Origin: Telopea speciosissima
Lineage: Eukaryota; Streptophyta; Magnoliopsida; Proteales; Proteaceae
DNA: 64,000 nucleotides
NCBI RefSeq assembly: GCF_018873765.1
Contig: NC_057920.1
Coordinates: forward strand, 9,561,307-9,625,306
Direction of reading: 5' to 3'
A program made the translations under genes and the position numbers. The notes beneath the pieces are model-generated. The model ran no database searches and was not told where the DNA came from. It was given only the letters and a program-made list of their open reading frames with translations. This document shows positions 45,601 to 51,784 of the stretch, one piece after another; the stretch's first letter is position 1, and every line of letters starts with the position of its first letter.

Positions 45601-48446
45601 GGTTAGATTAAGAGTAATTAAAGAGTAACCAACTCTGAAACAGAAATTCAAGAACAGAAGAAAACTTAATTACTCAAGATCAGAAAATCAGATCAGCTTA
45701 TACAGCTGGTCGAGTGCCTCTTTTATGGGGGTAGAATCAATGCTGAAAATTCAGCGAGATCCAATGGACAGATCTGCTGATGTGGACAACTCTTAGTGGA
45801 ACTAGGATAAGTCAAAACCAGTCAAACTAGGCGTCATATGACTGATCTGATTACAGATTTAATATGCCCAAAAGAAACTCAGTATACGTTAGTAATATCA
45901 AAATAAACAGAGCAGTAAATATCAGATATAGAACAGCCTTCAAAATAGCAAGAACCGAATCCCACTTGAAGTAGGATTGTATCATTCACGCAGCAGATTC
46001 AGAAACTGATAACAGAATGTATTTAGAATATCGACCATGAAAATTTTCTGAAATCAGAACACGAATCAGACTTGTAGAAGTCTAGATTCCAGCAATCCTA
46101 GTTTAAGTAGGATAATCTCATTGCAGGGGGGAAAACAGAGAATAAAAAGAAGAAAAATAACTATGGCTTCCCACCAAGAACAAGGATCAGAATTTCTCTG
46201 TCCTCCAAGGATATCTCACCCCCTACTGAATCTCTCAGCATCCATTGAAGAAAACTTCAAACTTTATTCATCATACATCATCTGTGAGCCAATGACTCTT
46301 ACATGCTTTATATAAAAACTAAATCAAACTCCTAATCTGACTAGGAAAGTCAAATCCTATTGCTAATAGCAAACAAAAGTGAAATATGAAACACAATCCT
46401 AAAAGGAAAACATCTAAACAACTTAAATTTAAAAAAAAAAAAACAGACTAGCTAACAAACTAACTAATGAGATAAATCCCAAACTCTTACCTTCTACCCA
46501 TAGTTTAGGCCCCCCTTTATAGTGGCTCATTGCAAAGAAAACCCATGGGATCAAAGGCCCAACCCAAAGCTCATTTCTAATAAAAAATTAGATTTGATGA
46601 ATTTTGAATTCATTTGGCCTCGCTTCACATAGCCGTACACCTTTGATGTCCCTATCAAGGTCCGTCTCTAATATCTCTTAAGGTTTTTGCCTATAAGAAA
46701 GTTCTAGAACCCGACAGAAAGTATAACTCTATTAAACAATTTCATTCATCACATATTACACCTTTTCTACCCTATTTCGCAAACTCTCTCCCAACCCAAC
46801 CATATAACTTATTTTATCAATCCTTTCCCTGAGTCATTTTTAGTGGGTTGAATTAGGTTAGCTGTCCTGCTCCTGCATCACCCACCAAAAGGCTTCCCAT
46901 TTCCTCAGTATCCTCCTCTGAATGAGAAACTCTCACCAATAACCATATACAGCATGCACAATAAATAACAAAGAAGTATTCACCATGGTGTGAATGTGTG
47001 TGTTAATACCCATGGAATGGAGATTATGAAAACGTGGAAAATTCTTAGCTGTTTCATGACTAGATTCAATCAACTATAGATGATTTTTATTTTAGCACTT
47101 GTAACCAACTGGACCTCTAAAGTCAGAGGAGCATTTTAGGGCTTCTCCATCCATCACTGTTTGAAGCTAAATTGCCCAATCTTGAGTGATGGGTCATTCT
47201 TGATCTCCCTCATTTTCACGTTTCTTCAAGCTGAGTTTGATGAGTGTTCTATGCAGAAACCAGGCACAACACAGATGGGAAGAGTTTCTACGAACAATGT
47301 AAGTTCACAAATTTTTTCCTGACGAATAATATGCAACCAGTTACCTACACTGGTGCTGTATCAATGGGTGGTAAAGTTTTCAGGAGAGAAAAATTCTCAC
47401 CCTCTTCCAAGAGCTCAAATCTCATTCTTCTCTTTGTATAGAGAGATCGATTACTAAGGCAAATCCCCAGTAGTTGCAGGAGAGTTTTAACCTTTCAAGC
47501 TATTAGGAGGGCCCATAGAAACTATAGTGTTTCATTTGGATGTATCACTTTCTAGCTCCTAGATTGAACATTTCAGTCCAGTAGAAACCTAGATCAGCCA
47601 ACTCTAATGGTGATGATCTAGAGAAAAGTGTCGGGATTGAGATGAACAGGTTAAGAAAATCAATACGGAAATGAAAGTCTCTAGTCATTCAAAAAGCCCA
47701 ATGTAAATCAATTATAGCATATTCTAAAATCATTATTGTTCCTCTTAATCGATTGGTGTAGCTTTCCTATTTAATCAATACGAGATTCACAGCACGTAGT
47801 CAGATATTGTAACCCCTCAAACCAATCTAGTTAATCATCACGAGATTCACAGCACGAGCTCTGAAATTGTAACCCATCAAGCCAATTGATATAATTTCAG
47901 AATTTATCCAAATTTTTTTACCTCGCCTGTTAATTTCTCCACGGCATCAGCATTGCGACAAGACTCGCTAATCCAATAAAAACCAAACGTGAAGAGCAAT
48001 GCTCTAGAGAGGAACTTCCCAGTATGAACAATGACGACCCTTCTCCACCCTCTCAGATGAGCATAATTTTCCTGTCCTTCCTCTCGATTCGGGACAGTGA
48101 AGAGCGTACAGAAATGGCAAATCAAGGAGTAGAGTATCAGTATAGCCATTCCAACAATCAAACGGATCGGAAGGAGCGTGACAAGTGCGAATCCGAGCAG
48201 AATTTTTTCCGACAGAGGCAGTTCCCCTCTCCCCATCGTCCCGTAAGCATCTCTTCTCACGTAAGCCGCGTATTTCTTCTCGAGTTCCTGTAAATTCTCA
48301 GCAGAGGGAGGGGAAGAGCTCAAGTTGGAATCCGATTTCAGCAAAGGTCGCTCGTCCTTGCCCGAATCCTCGCCGCGAGGCTCGTCGGCTGGTTCATCCA
48401 TTTGACGATGGTTATTGGAGCCAAAATCTTTCAGTTCCGTCTCCAT
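15696..48446 (-). CDS. LPEAT1: Lysophospholipid acyltransferase LPEAT1, eight exons over 32.8 kb
   Basis: Exons on the minus strand: 48446-47922, 43593-43474, 42580-42543, 39669-39605, 39506-39438, 31582-31449, 18421-18281, 15803-15696. Every junction is GT-AG, phases join, and the product is 399 aa, the usual length for plant LPEAT1. Visible features: two hydrophobic segments (about residues 83-115 and 148-158), the acyltransferase motif I NHVSHLD (194-200; His195 and Asp200 catalytic), motif [10 protein letters not shown] (233-240), motif [13 protein letters not shown] (271-280) and the C-terminal segment [12 protein letters not shown]. Family knowledge: ER membrane enzyme that transfers acyl groups from acyl-CoA to lysophosphatidylethanolamine and related lysolipids. 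The start METELKDFG is preferred because the longer frame has only a non-ATG codon upstream. Introns are 4.3, 0.9, 2.9, 0.1, 7.9, 13.0 and 2.5 kb and carry most of the transposons in the window. No coding exon is damaged, so the gene looks functional. Confidence 0.95.
16596..17967 (+). mobile_element. RTE-type LINE, 5' truncated, in LPEAT1 intron 7
   Basis: Flanked by a perfect 17-bp target duplication ATACACCTACAACCATG (16579-16595 and 17968-17984), so both ends are exact. The body starts inside the reverse transcriptase ([30 protein letters not shown]). It has the catalytic motif A region ([12 protein letters not shown]), a frameshift and stops near 16860-16970, then the FVDD box near 17030. 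The C-terminal end reads [16 protein letters not shown] and [11 protein letters not shown]. The 3' end carries the RTE hallmark TTGGGATAAGGCTTAGTTTG followed by TTGTTG. The endonuclease is missing. It is antisense to the host gene. Confidence 0.95.
18430..19010. other. LPEAT1 intron 6, 3' end, nothing else recognised
   Basis: AT-rich intronic DNA with an A run near 18826-18845. It lies between the exon 7 acceptor and the copia LTR at 19011. Confidence 0.4.
19011..19364 (-). repeat. 3' LTR of the inverted-interior copia
   Basis: On the minus strand it starts TGTTAAGATTGTGG and ends AAGTGACA. It is preceded by the polypurine tract AACTTGAGGGGGAGTG. Compared with the other LTR it carries small internal tandem duplications (GAGTTACAAT, AATAAGG). 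Confidence 0.85.
19372..20115 (-). pseudogene. Copia RT C-terminus and RNase H, minus strand
   Basis: Reads [11 protein letters not shown], then [20 protein letters not shown], then [28 protein letters not shown] and [15 protein letters not shown]. These are the connection and RNase H motifs of copia Pol, with the D, E, D positions present. The expected AW at the first motif is DG here. The frame is broken near 19890. Confidence 0.85.
20130..23212 (+). pseudogene. Copia gag, protease, integrase and RT N-half, plus strand (inverted)
   Basis: Gag at 20150-20440 (IRLWNSMD-type segment, [10 protein letters not shown]) is followed by a broken frame. The protease segment near 21190 reads [12 protein letters not shown]; the catalytic motif normally reads DSG, here DFG. 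The GAG-pre-integrase block [10 protein letters not shown] lies at about 21590, an integrase core with many stops at 21700-22200, and the RT start ([45 protein letters not shown]) at 22700-23080. RT homology ends at about 23205. At least ten stops and frameshifts are present. Confidence 0.85.
23218..23230 (-). other. Primer-binding site of the copia element
   Basis: On the minus strand TGGTATCAGAGCA directly follows the LTR end. This is the standard initiator-methionine tRNA primer site of plant copia elements. Confidence 0.9.
23231..23542 (-). repeat. 5' LTR of the inverted-interior copia, start lost
   Basis: Aligns with the LTR at 19011-19364 through GATTCAGTAGTTGAATTCT and the AGAGGGAGAGAAACTGAAC region. 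The TGTTAAGAT start is missing: homology stops at about 23542, where a GCCT-phrase element begins. Confidence 0.8.
23545..23640. repeat. GCCT-phrase element fragment
   Basis: CACCTAGGCATCCAAGGCGG and TCGCCTTTC on the left, AACGCCTTCGCCTTAACA on the right. It belongs with the element at 41726-41836 and a fragment near 56190-56245. Confidence 0.45.
23645..24840. other. LPEAT1 intron 6, unassigned
   Basis: No coding sequence recognised. It contains a pyrimidine-rich stretch near 24050-24250 that gives an ORF without known domains. Confidence 0.35.
24961..25822 (-). mobile_element. LTR-like insertion in the 3' UTR of the LINE
   Basis: It separates two parts of the LINE 3' UTR and is bordered by CACAACAAC at 24952-24960 and 25823-25831. 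On the minus strand it has GGTGAACCACGTATATCC and ends GTTCAATCCGGTATTCACA-like after a TTCACCCCCCTCTCAG block, typical of copia LTR ends. The 9-bp border repeat is longer than the 5 bp usual for LTR elements; the simple sequence may extend it. Confidence 0.6.
26720..26925. mobile_element. ATCG-phrase element inside the LINE
   Basis: Filled with GTATCGTATCGTATCGG-type phrases and their complement (CATCGTATCGATACCC). It starts GTATCGGGTATCGC and ends GATACTTAAAACCTTGG. It replaces or interrupts the LINE between the GGGCGTGGTGA block and the CCTAATTACGATTGG block (minus strand), showing that it moved in after the LINE. Confidence 0.6.
27228..27500 (+). pseudogene. L1-type LINE reverse transcriptase fragment
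   Basis: Reads DMGKA, then [18 protein letters not shown], then [10 protein letters not shown] and a broken [11 protein letters not shown] segment. This fits motif A and following residues of plant L1 ORF2, with stops and frameshifts. It directly follows the 5' end of the RTE copy. Confidence 0.6.
27796..28175 (+). pseudogene. Unassigned decayed coding-like segment
   Basis: The frame through 27828-28170 reads [17 protein letters not shown] and, after stops, [20 protein letters not shown] and [17 protein letters not shown]. The composition looks like former coding sequence, with two in-frame stops. I do not recognise the family. It could be a retroelement end or a captured host gene fragment in LPEAT1 intron 6. 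Confidence 0.35.
28176..28989. other. LPEAT1 intron 6, unassigned
   Basis: No coding sequence. The stretch GGGGACCCCTCAAACCCTC near 28396, followed by an AATAAATTTATT region, could be the 3' end of an L1-like element. Confidence 0.35.
29000..30239. mobile_element. Mutator-like non-autonomous element, 1240 bp
   Basis: Flanked by TGAGTAGGAG at 28990-28999 and 30240-30249. The ends are AGTTCGACAACTCG and, inverted, AGTTCGAGAACTCG. The outer parts consist of repeated GAGATCTCG phrases. An inner inverted repeat of about 95 bp (29486-29583 with 29873-29972) surrounds a 290-bp centre. A 212-bp unit starting at 29086 is duplicated in tandem at 29298. A 9-10 bp target duplication and long inverted repeats fit a Mutator-like MITE. 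No transposase is encoded; the ORFs here are chance frames. Confidence 0.85.
29086..29511. repeat. Tandem duplication, 212-bp unit
   Basis: Two copies beginning TGGTGCACTTTTTTTTTTCT at 29086 and 29298, about 95 percent alike by eye. The right arm of the surrounding element has no second copy, so the duplication arose after or independently of the inverted repeat. Confidence 0.85.
30431..30601. mobile_element. Foldback MITE with 8-bp target duplication
   Basis: 171 bp from GGGAGACCATTCTC to GAGAACTTTTCTCCC, flanked by TAATATAT at 30423-30430 and 30602-30609. The arms pair over GGGGGAGTGTG and CACACTCCCCC. Related hairpins lie at 50795-50940, 51574-51720 and partly at 2862-2960. Confidence 0.75.
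30641..30840. mobile_element. GAATCGG-phrase element
   Basis: Made of repeated GGAATCGG, CCGATTCC and CCAGAATCGG phrases. It is bordered by TCTCAGC at 30634-30640 and 30841-30847. The outer ends (CCATTATTC and, inverted, CCACGATTC) match roughly. Possible Mutator- or hAT-type relic. Confidence 0.6.
30848..31440. other. LPEAT1 intron 6, 5' part, no other feature seen
   Basis: AT-rich intronic sequence next to the exon 6 donor. No recognised element. Confidence 0.4.
31825..32099 (+). repeat. Candidate 5' LTR and primer site of the intron 5 copia
   Basis: Starts TGTTAGAGTTCATGTAATAA, has an AATCAATATAGGAGAGAG stretch and ends before TTGGTAACAGCATCC, which resembles the usual TGGTATCAGAGCC primer site with changes. 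No second LTR copy confirms the borders. Confidence 0.5.
32971..33850 (+). pseudogene. Copia gag with altered zinc knuckle
   Basis: The first frame (32971-33516) has [20 protein letters not shown] and [17 protein letters not shown], typical of copia gag. After a frameshift it continues to a CCHC-like segment [14 protein letters not shown] in which the first two cysteines are replaced by Y and F. It therefore would not bind zinc normally. Confidence 0.8.
34068..34560 (+). pseudogene. Copia protease and pre-integrase block
   Basis: [12 protein letters not shown] near 34068 retains the aspartic protease DSG triad. It directly follows a stop codon. [19 protein letters not shown] follows, and RLGHPS at about 34520 marks the GAG-pre-integrase block. 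Confidence 0.75.
34610..35815 (-). mobile_element. LTR-retroelement 3' end inserted in the copia
   Basis: On the minus strand a 126-codon frame (35781-35401) rich in Glu and Asp ends in HHFKIRGRI, and the DNA reads AAAATTCGAGGACGAATTTG. That is a phrase often seen near the 3' end of plant Ty3-type elements, before the LTR. The rest down to 34620 is leader- or LTR-like with repeated CCCTAA and CCCTAG phrases. It interrupts the copia reading between pre-integrase and integrase. The exact family and ends are uncertain. Confidence 0.5.
35830..37150 (+). pseudogene. Copia integrase and RT start, decayed
   Basis: Pieces in changing frames: [32 protein letters not shown], later [15 protein letters not shown] and [15 protein letters not shown]. 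They follow the order of a copia integrase and the beginning of RT. A VQGPWDL segment is the last RT-like piece before the sequence changes at about 37160. Confidence 0.75.
37180..38310. mobile_element. Large TTTCG/GAAAT-phrase element
   Basis: The left part has AATTTCGGTTTCGACTCGG and GGGTTTCAACC phrases. The right part has AGTTTCGGTCGAATTTCAG, GTTTTGACCAAGGTCAAAAC and ends CCGAAATTTCAAACCTTG. The same terminal phrase, inverted (AAGGTTTGAAATTTCAGG), begins the element at 61545. The middle holds unrelated sequence, including TACACTTGTACACTTGTAC repeats at about 37850. The left border and the target duplication are not resolved. Confidence 0.5.
38320..39430. other. LPEAT1 intron 5, 5' part, no gene seen
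   Basis: AT-rich intronic DNA next to the exon 5 donor. No recognised element. Confidence 0.4.
40030..40733 (+). pseudogene. RTE LINE endonuclease fragment with internal duplication
   Basis: Reads ISAYASQR, then [40 protein letters not shown] and [15 protein letters not shown], ending [10 protein letters not shown]. This is the endonuclease-exonuclease-phosphatase domain of RTE elements. A first partial copy (40030-40225) repeats the same segment 272 bp upstream of the second (from about 40310). It lies in LPEAT1 intron 3 and ends abruptly at the copia sequence. Confidence 0.8.
40735..41690 (+). mobile_element. Copia 3' end: RT connection, RNase H and 3' LTR
   Basis: The frame 40790-41299 reads [53 protein letters not shown] and [19 protein letters not shown]. 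All three RNase H acidic residues (TDAD, AEAK, CDNK) are present. After a stop the rest decays ([11 protein letters not shown]). The polypurine tract AACTTGAGAGGGGGTCA lies at 41472-41488 and the LTR follows to about 41690. The 5' two thirds of the element are missing. Confidence 0.85.
41726..41836. mobile_element. GCCT-phrase element, 111 bp
   Basis: Flanked by GCTGAAG at 41719-41725 and 41837-41843. The ends are CATAGTTGTCAAGGCG and, inverted, GCATGTTGTCACAGCG. The interior repeats GCGCCTTGG and GCCTAGG phrases. The direct repeat is shorter than the 9 bp of Mutator types. Confidence 0.65.
41850..42535. other. LPEAT1 intron 3, short tandem duplication
   Basis: A segment of about 85 bp (CTTATTTCCACTAAAATAAA through GGTATTC) is present at about 41908-41992 and again at 42028-42110. 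Nothing else is recognised. Confidence 0.5.
43880..44035. repeat. MITE fragment related to the 55303 family type
   Basis: GGGAAATTTACATGTACCTC followed by CCCCTGAGGTATC and CACCCATGAGGTTTC phrases resembles the left end of the element at 55303-55684 in layout. Only one end is visible. It lies at the start of intron 1's 3' portion. Confidence 0.4.
44020..45090 (-). pseudogene. F-box protein (SKIP22-like) pseudogene, split by a LINE
   Basis: On the minus strand [18 protein letters not shown] and [19 protein letters not shown] form a clear F-box. A TAG stands where the family has Gln (LWKQKF), and the frame then continues [20 protein letters not shown] to about 44060. Upstream, the frame reads [20 protein letters not shown] only when the LINE at 44459-44855 and one copy of its target duplication are ignored. 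Further upstream a frameshift is needed. Family knowledge: F-box proteins select substrates for SCF ubiquitin ligases. Here the stop, the insertion and the lack of a full N-terminus make it a pseudogene, sitting in LPEAT1 intron 1 on the same strand. Confidence 0.75.
44459..44855 (-). mobile_element. RTE LINE 3' fragment inserted in the F-box pseudogene
   Basis: Flanked by AATGGATA at 44451-44458 and 44856-44863. On the minus strand it covers the end of the RT ORF (pieces of GRPKMT..EEVVRKDM in shifted frames) and the tail GGGATAAGGCTGTGTTTG near 44470-44487. It contains G and A runs in its 3' UTR. 5' truncated. Confidence 0.8.
45100..47765. other. LPEAT1 intron 1, no gene recognised
   Basis: About 2.7 kb of AT-rich DNA. 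Short ORFs lack known domains. It may hold unrecognised LTR-element sequence. Confidence 0.35.
47771..47890. repeat. 60-bp tandem duplication near the intron 1 donor
   Basis: TTAATCAATACGAGATTCAC at 47771 and TTAATCATCACGAGATTCAC at 47831 begin two copies of a 60-bp unit. The second ends about 30 bp from the donor site of LPEAT1 exon 1. Confidence 0.75.
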
Positions 48447-48472
48447 TGTTGTTGAATCCTCAGTTTTTGAGC

Positions 48473-48496
48473 TTAATTCGTCCACCTGAACGCCAT
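48473..48496 (-). promoter_or_regulatory. Seven-codon upstream ORF in the LPEAT1 leader
   Basis: On the minus strand ATGGCGTTC starts a reading frame MAFRWTN followed by TAA. It ends 26 bases before the LPEAT1 ATG and is in a different frame. It lies in the expected 5' leader and may lower translation; the effect is inferred only. Confidence 0.55.
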
Positions 48497-48939
48497 CGGA
48501 TTATGAAGCTTCGCAAGCTCGCAAGCAGACACGGAGAGTAGACGAGGAGACGCGAAGGACCCAAAGTTTTGTTCCAGGCGTGAATCCTTATAAGAATTGG
48601 ACTTGGAAAATGGAAAAGAGTCGTGATTGTGTGCGTTGGAGGATTTGGAAAGATTGTTCTCCTCAGATTATGTCTAAACCTTGGATCCGAACCTTTTTAC
48701 ATGATATTGTTGAGATTTATAGTTGTAGCCTGTGACTATCGTTAAAATAGAATCTTTTGTCACGATGCAACAATACCGCAGCCTTTGCCTCAGAGCTTCA
48801 AAGAGTTGTACGGAAATGGATTTGCCTTGATGAGAACTTCGAAGTTGTGGGGTCCACCAACCATGTTAGAATGAGAGGTGACGGTTGACAATTGAGAACG
48901 TCCGCATTCTGTAATAGTAACTGCGTACCGATCCCGAGA

Positions 48940-49318
48940 TTTGACCGATACAATAAGGTTTGACTAAATCGTTGATTGGATTGTCCAACTCGATTAGAAT
49001 GGCCAATCCGATCCTTAACTGATCCAATTGAATATTTTTTTATAGTTTTAAAATTTTTAAGTTTTTTTTTATTTTTTATATTATCTTTATTGATATTGAC
49101 CGAGATACCAATCGATTTTGACCGATTCAATCCAGATAATATCGACTAATTTGATCCCAAGATTACAACACCCACCAAATCTGGCCGATATATGACCTGA
49201 TCCATAAAAAAACGATTTTGGGAGGTTTTTTGATGATCCTGACCGATTTGGACCGATCCGATCCTGATCCGAAAAGGTTTCAACGATGATTGATCCCGAG
49301 TCCGATACCTTGATTGTG
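48940..49318. mobile_element. GATCCGATC-phrase element
   Basis: The left end has GCGTACCGATCCCGAGATT and the right end has GATCCCGAGTCCGATACC, which are inverse to each other. The interior is filled with CCGATCCGATCCTGATCC and GACCGATTTGGACCG phrases. It ends near TTGTGAACCTTGG. No clean target duplication found. Confidence 0.55.
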
Positions 49319-49324
49319 AACCTT

Positions 49325-49548
49325 GGTCCCATCATTGAAACAAATTCCTCTGCATTTCGGGCATCTTACGGTGCCTTGCAATTTGGGTTTGAGAATTCGA
49401 CACGTGGAATGTACAACATCAAACGGTGTCAAAATCAAAAAAAAAAAGAAAAGAACTAGATCAATCAATCTCATACCATTGGATGAAGCATCTTCCATCG
49501 TGTTGAGCTCTCAGCCCGAACTGCATAGGATTTTAATCCCAATTTGGA
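49325..49548. mobile_element. MITE family A, copy 3
   Basis: Left ATTCCTCTGCATTTCGGGC..GGTGCCTTGCAATTTG, right CATTGGATGAAGCATCTTCC then GAGCTCTCAGCCCGAACTGC and GGATTTTAATCCC. It has the same paired-arm layout as copies at 7650 and 14112. Confidence 0.7.
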
Positions 49549-49555
49549 TCCTCTA

Positions 49556-49712
49556 TTGCCGAGTTGTCGGGCAGAGGACCGTGCTATCAAGACACGATGA
49601 GGTGTGCAATGATTGTCTTACCCCTGCACGATTATCTTGCCCGGATGGAGAGAAGGCGATCATTGCACACCTCACCGTGTCTTGGCAATCCAATCGGGCA
49701 ACTCAATGGTCG
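49556..49712. repeat. Foldback element
   Basis: AAGACACGATGAGGTGTGCA at 49589 pairs with TGCACACCTCACCGTGTCTT at 49664, and TTGCCGAGTTGTCGGGCA with the TCGGGCAACTCAATGG end. The loop is short. Both-strand ORFs here are palindrome shadows. Confidence 0.7.
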
Positions 49713-49924
49713 GTGGTAAGATTTTGATTTTTTTTTTTCTCTGTGGAGTAACTTGGTCTTCACTCTTGAGCATTGATTTTTTTTTTTTTTTTTGGGGTCA
49801 AACAAGATGGCCATTACTTGGTGATCTCAAAGTCGTCGCATTGATTGGTGGTCAATCTCGTGCTTATCAGTTCCTCCAAAGGTGACAAATCACTATTTGG
49901 GTTGATATTCTATTTGGGCGAGCC

Positions 49925-50350
49925 ATGGTTTTAGTGCCCGGTATCAGAAGGGGTGTCAGTCAACAAACGGTATTGTATTTACATCGATAAGGATCAATCA
50001 TATCAGACAAATTTGCCCTTGTTCCTCTTTTAAAAATAGATGTTTTGATTGATTTAGCCTTTGTTTTTACCATATCATCGATATAGTATCGGCAAGGTGC
50101 AAAATCGATATAGATCACCCAATACGGGTTGAGGATCCAATACTGATACTTAGAATCATGTCCTATGAGGTGTTAAAGGGTCAATTCGGCTAGGTTTCAG
50201 TCAGGTTGAATCAGTTTCGATCGGGGAATGAATGAGATCAAAATCAAACCATTAAGAAACTTTGGTTTTTGGTCGATTTATTTCAATTTTAGTATCGAGT
50301 TAATACCAGTTTACATAGATTTTGTTTTTGAACTTGAAGCACAATAAAAT
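49925..50350. repeat. Two phrase-element remnants
   Basis: About 49928-50165 runs from CCATGGTTTTAGTGCCCGG to TACTGATACTTAGAATCATG with ATCGATATAGTATCGG phrases. About 50195-50350 begins AAAGGGTCAATTCGGCTAGG and contains GTTTCGATCGG; its right end is not visible. Confidence 0.4.
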
Positions 50351-50790
50351 CTTACATTATTAACTCATAATTTATAATAAATAGAATTAATTATCATAAA
50401 TCACATCAAATGTATATCGTTCATCTATCTCTTGTAAGTCTCTCTATCCATTGATTCTATCTATTGATCATTTCACTTCAAAAGGAACTTTTATTGAAAC
50501 TATAGTGAAAATACAACCGGACAGAAAAATATCTGTAAAAATTAAAATAACCTGGATAAATAGAAACATAAATCTAACTAAAGAGTAATAACATAACTAA
50601 GTAACTAACTCTTAAACATGTCAAATACGACAATTAATTTTTTCTTCGCTCTATTATCAGAATATAAATAATGGAAACTTTTTTTGTCATACTTTCTTGA
50701 TACGTGTGCTTCCTTTTTCGAATGTTATATCAAATTTTAATAATTCTACTTCTAACCAATTCCCTTATTTTTTTTCATAACGAAGTGATC
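50351..50790. other. Intergenic, no gene seen
   Basis: AT-rich sequence without coding signals. Confidence 0.4.
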
Positions 50791-50794
50791 GATT

Positions 50795-50940
50795 CTAAGC
50801 CTACGCTAGTGCTCCATGTGTCTTTCTCTCTTCCCCCCACCCCCACCCACACCCACACCCACACCCACCCACACCCAAAAAAAAAGAGAGGGTAAGGATG
50901 TCTTTTTACAGGAGAGCACTGGCGTAGCCGCATAGATCAC
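50795..50940. repeat. Foldback element of the GCCTACGC family
   Basis: CCTACGCTAGTGCTCCATGT at 50800 pairs with GAGAGCACTGGCGTAG near 50915. Between them is a CCCACACCC microsatellite (about 50836-50877). Shares arms with 51574-51720 and 2862-2960. Confidence 0.6.
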
Positions 50941-51385
50941 CCTCCCAAACATAGTTATTTCTTCTGTTCTATTATTATTATTATTTTTTTTTTTTCATTT
51001 CATTTCAGTAAATGGACATTTTTATTTTGCTTCATTTCACTTTCAACAACATGGGGCCTTAGGAATTGTTTAAAAGATTTGTATTTTTTAACAATCAGTA
51101 TATGTTCCACAAGCAGGTGCCAAAACCTGGTTATAAAGAAACGAACAAAAAGCATCCAAGCATGGATATCTGTTCAATGTGTGTCATGTACATCGAGACT
51201 TGGCTAATGTTTAAGAAAAAAATCTAGAGTTGGATAATCATGTCAGTCATGAGTTATCGAGTGCAAATGTTGCTCGACTGTCATGAGTTATCGAGTGTTT
51301 AAGGCTGTAAGATATGCAATACAGAATAAGATGGTTCATTAACTAATTATTTATCACTATAGAGTGATAGACTCTACTCAAGTTT
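50941..51385. other. Intergenic, no gene seen
   Basis: AT-rich, with the phrase TGTCATGAGTTATCGAGTG occurring twice near 51245-51300. No gene. Confidence 0.4.
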
Positions 51386-51389
51386 TCTT

Positions 51390-51560
51390 TTTTAATCAAA
51401 AGGAGATTTATGTATTAGGGCAAGAGATCTCTACTTCGTCGCATGCCTGGGTATCTATCCATGGGGCAAAGATGTCATCTCACGGTGCCCTGTGAGAGGG
51501 CGTAGGAAACACCACCAAGTAGAGATCTTTTTGCGTATGTGTTATTAAGAAGGGAATTAA
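51390..51560. repeat. Foldback element
   Basis: CAAGAGATCTCTACTTCGTC at about 51421 pairs with AAGTAGAGATCTTTTTGCG at about 51518. The inner parts (GGGCAAAGATGTC and the GTGAGAGGGCGTAGG region) pair poorly. Confidence 0.5.
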
Positions 51561-51573
51561 GTAGTTTTCTGGT

Positions 51574-51720
51574 AGGGAGTGTGGGCTACACCAGCACTCC
51601 CACATGTCTATCTCTCTCCTCCTCAAAATAAGGGGGGCAGAGCTGTCTTTTCATATGGGAAGAGAGAGATAGACTCATGAGAGTGCTGGCGTAGGCCACA
51701 CTCTCAGACAGAGTTATTTG
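51574..51720. repeat. Foldback element of the GCCTACGC family
   Basis: GGGAGTGTGGGCTACACCAG at 51575 pairs with CTGGCGTAGGCCACACTCTC at 51684. TGTCTATCTCTCTC pairs with GAGAGAGATAGACT. The hairpin has a loop of about 30 bp. Confidence 0.75.
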
Positions 51721-51784
51721 TCCCTATTGAAATACCCGCATGGAAAACTTAATCATTCACATTCGGCAGTTTATTGGGCTACTC

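Noticed and set aside
48447..48485. Upstream extension of the LPEAT1 frame
   Set aside because: The extension begins at a GTG with an in-frame TAA further upstream; the ATG at 48446 gives the N-terminus and length expected for the family.
49323..49727. 134-aa plus-strand ORF
   Set aside because: Runs across a MITE and a foldback; the sequence is fully explained by those repeats.
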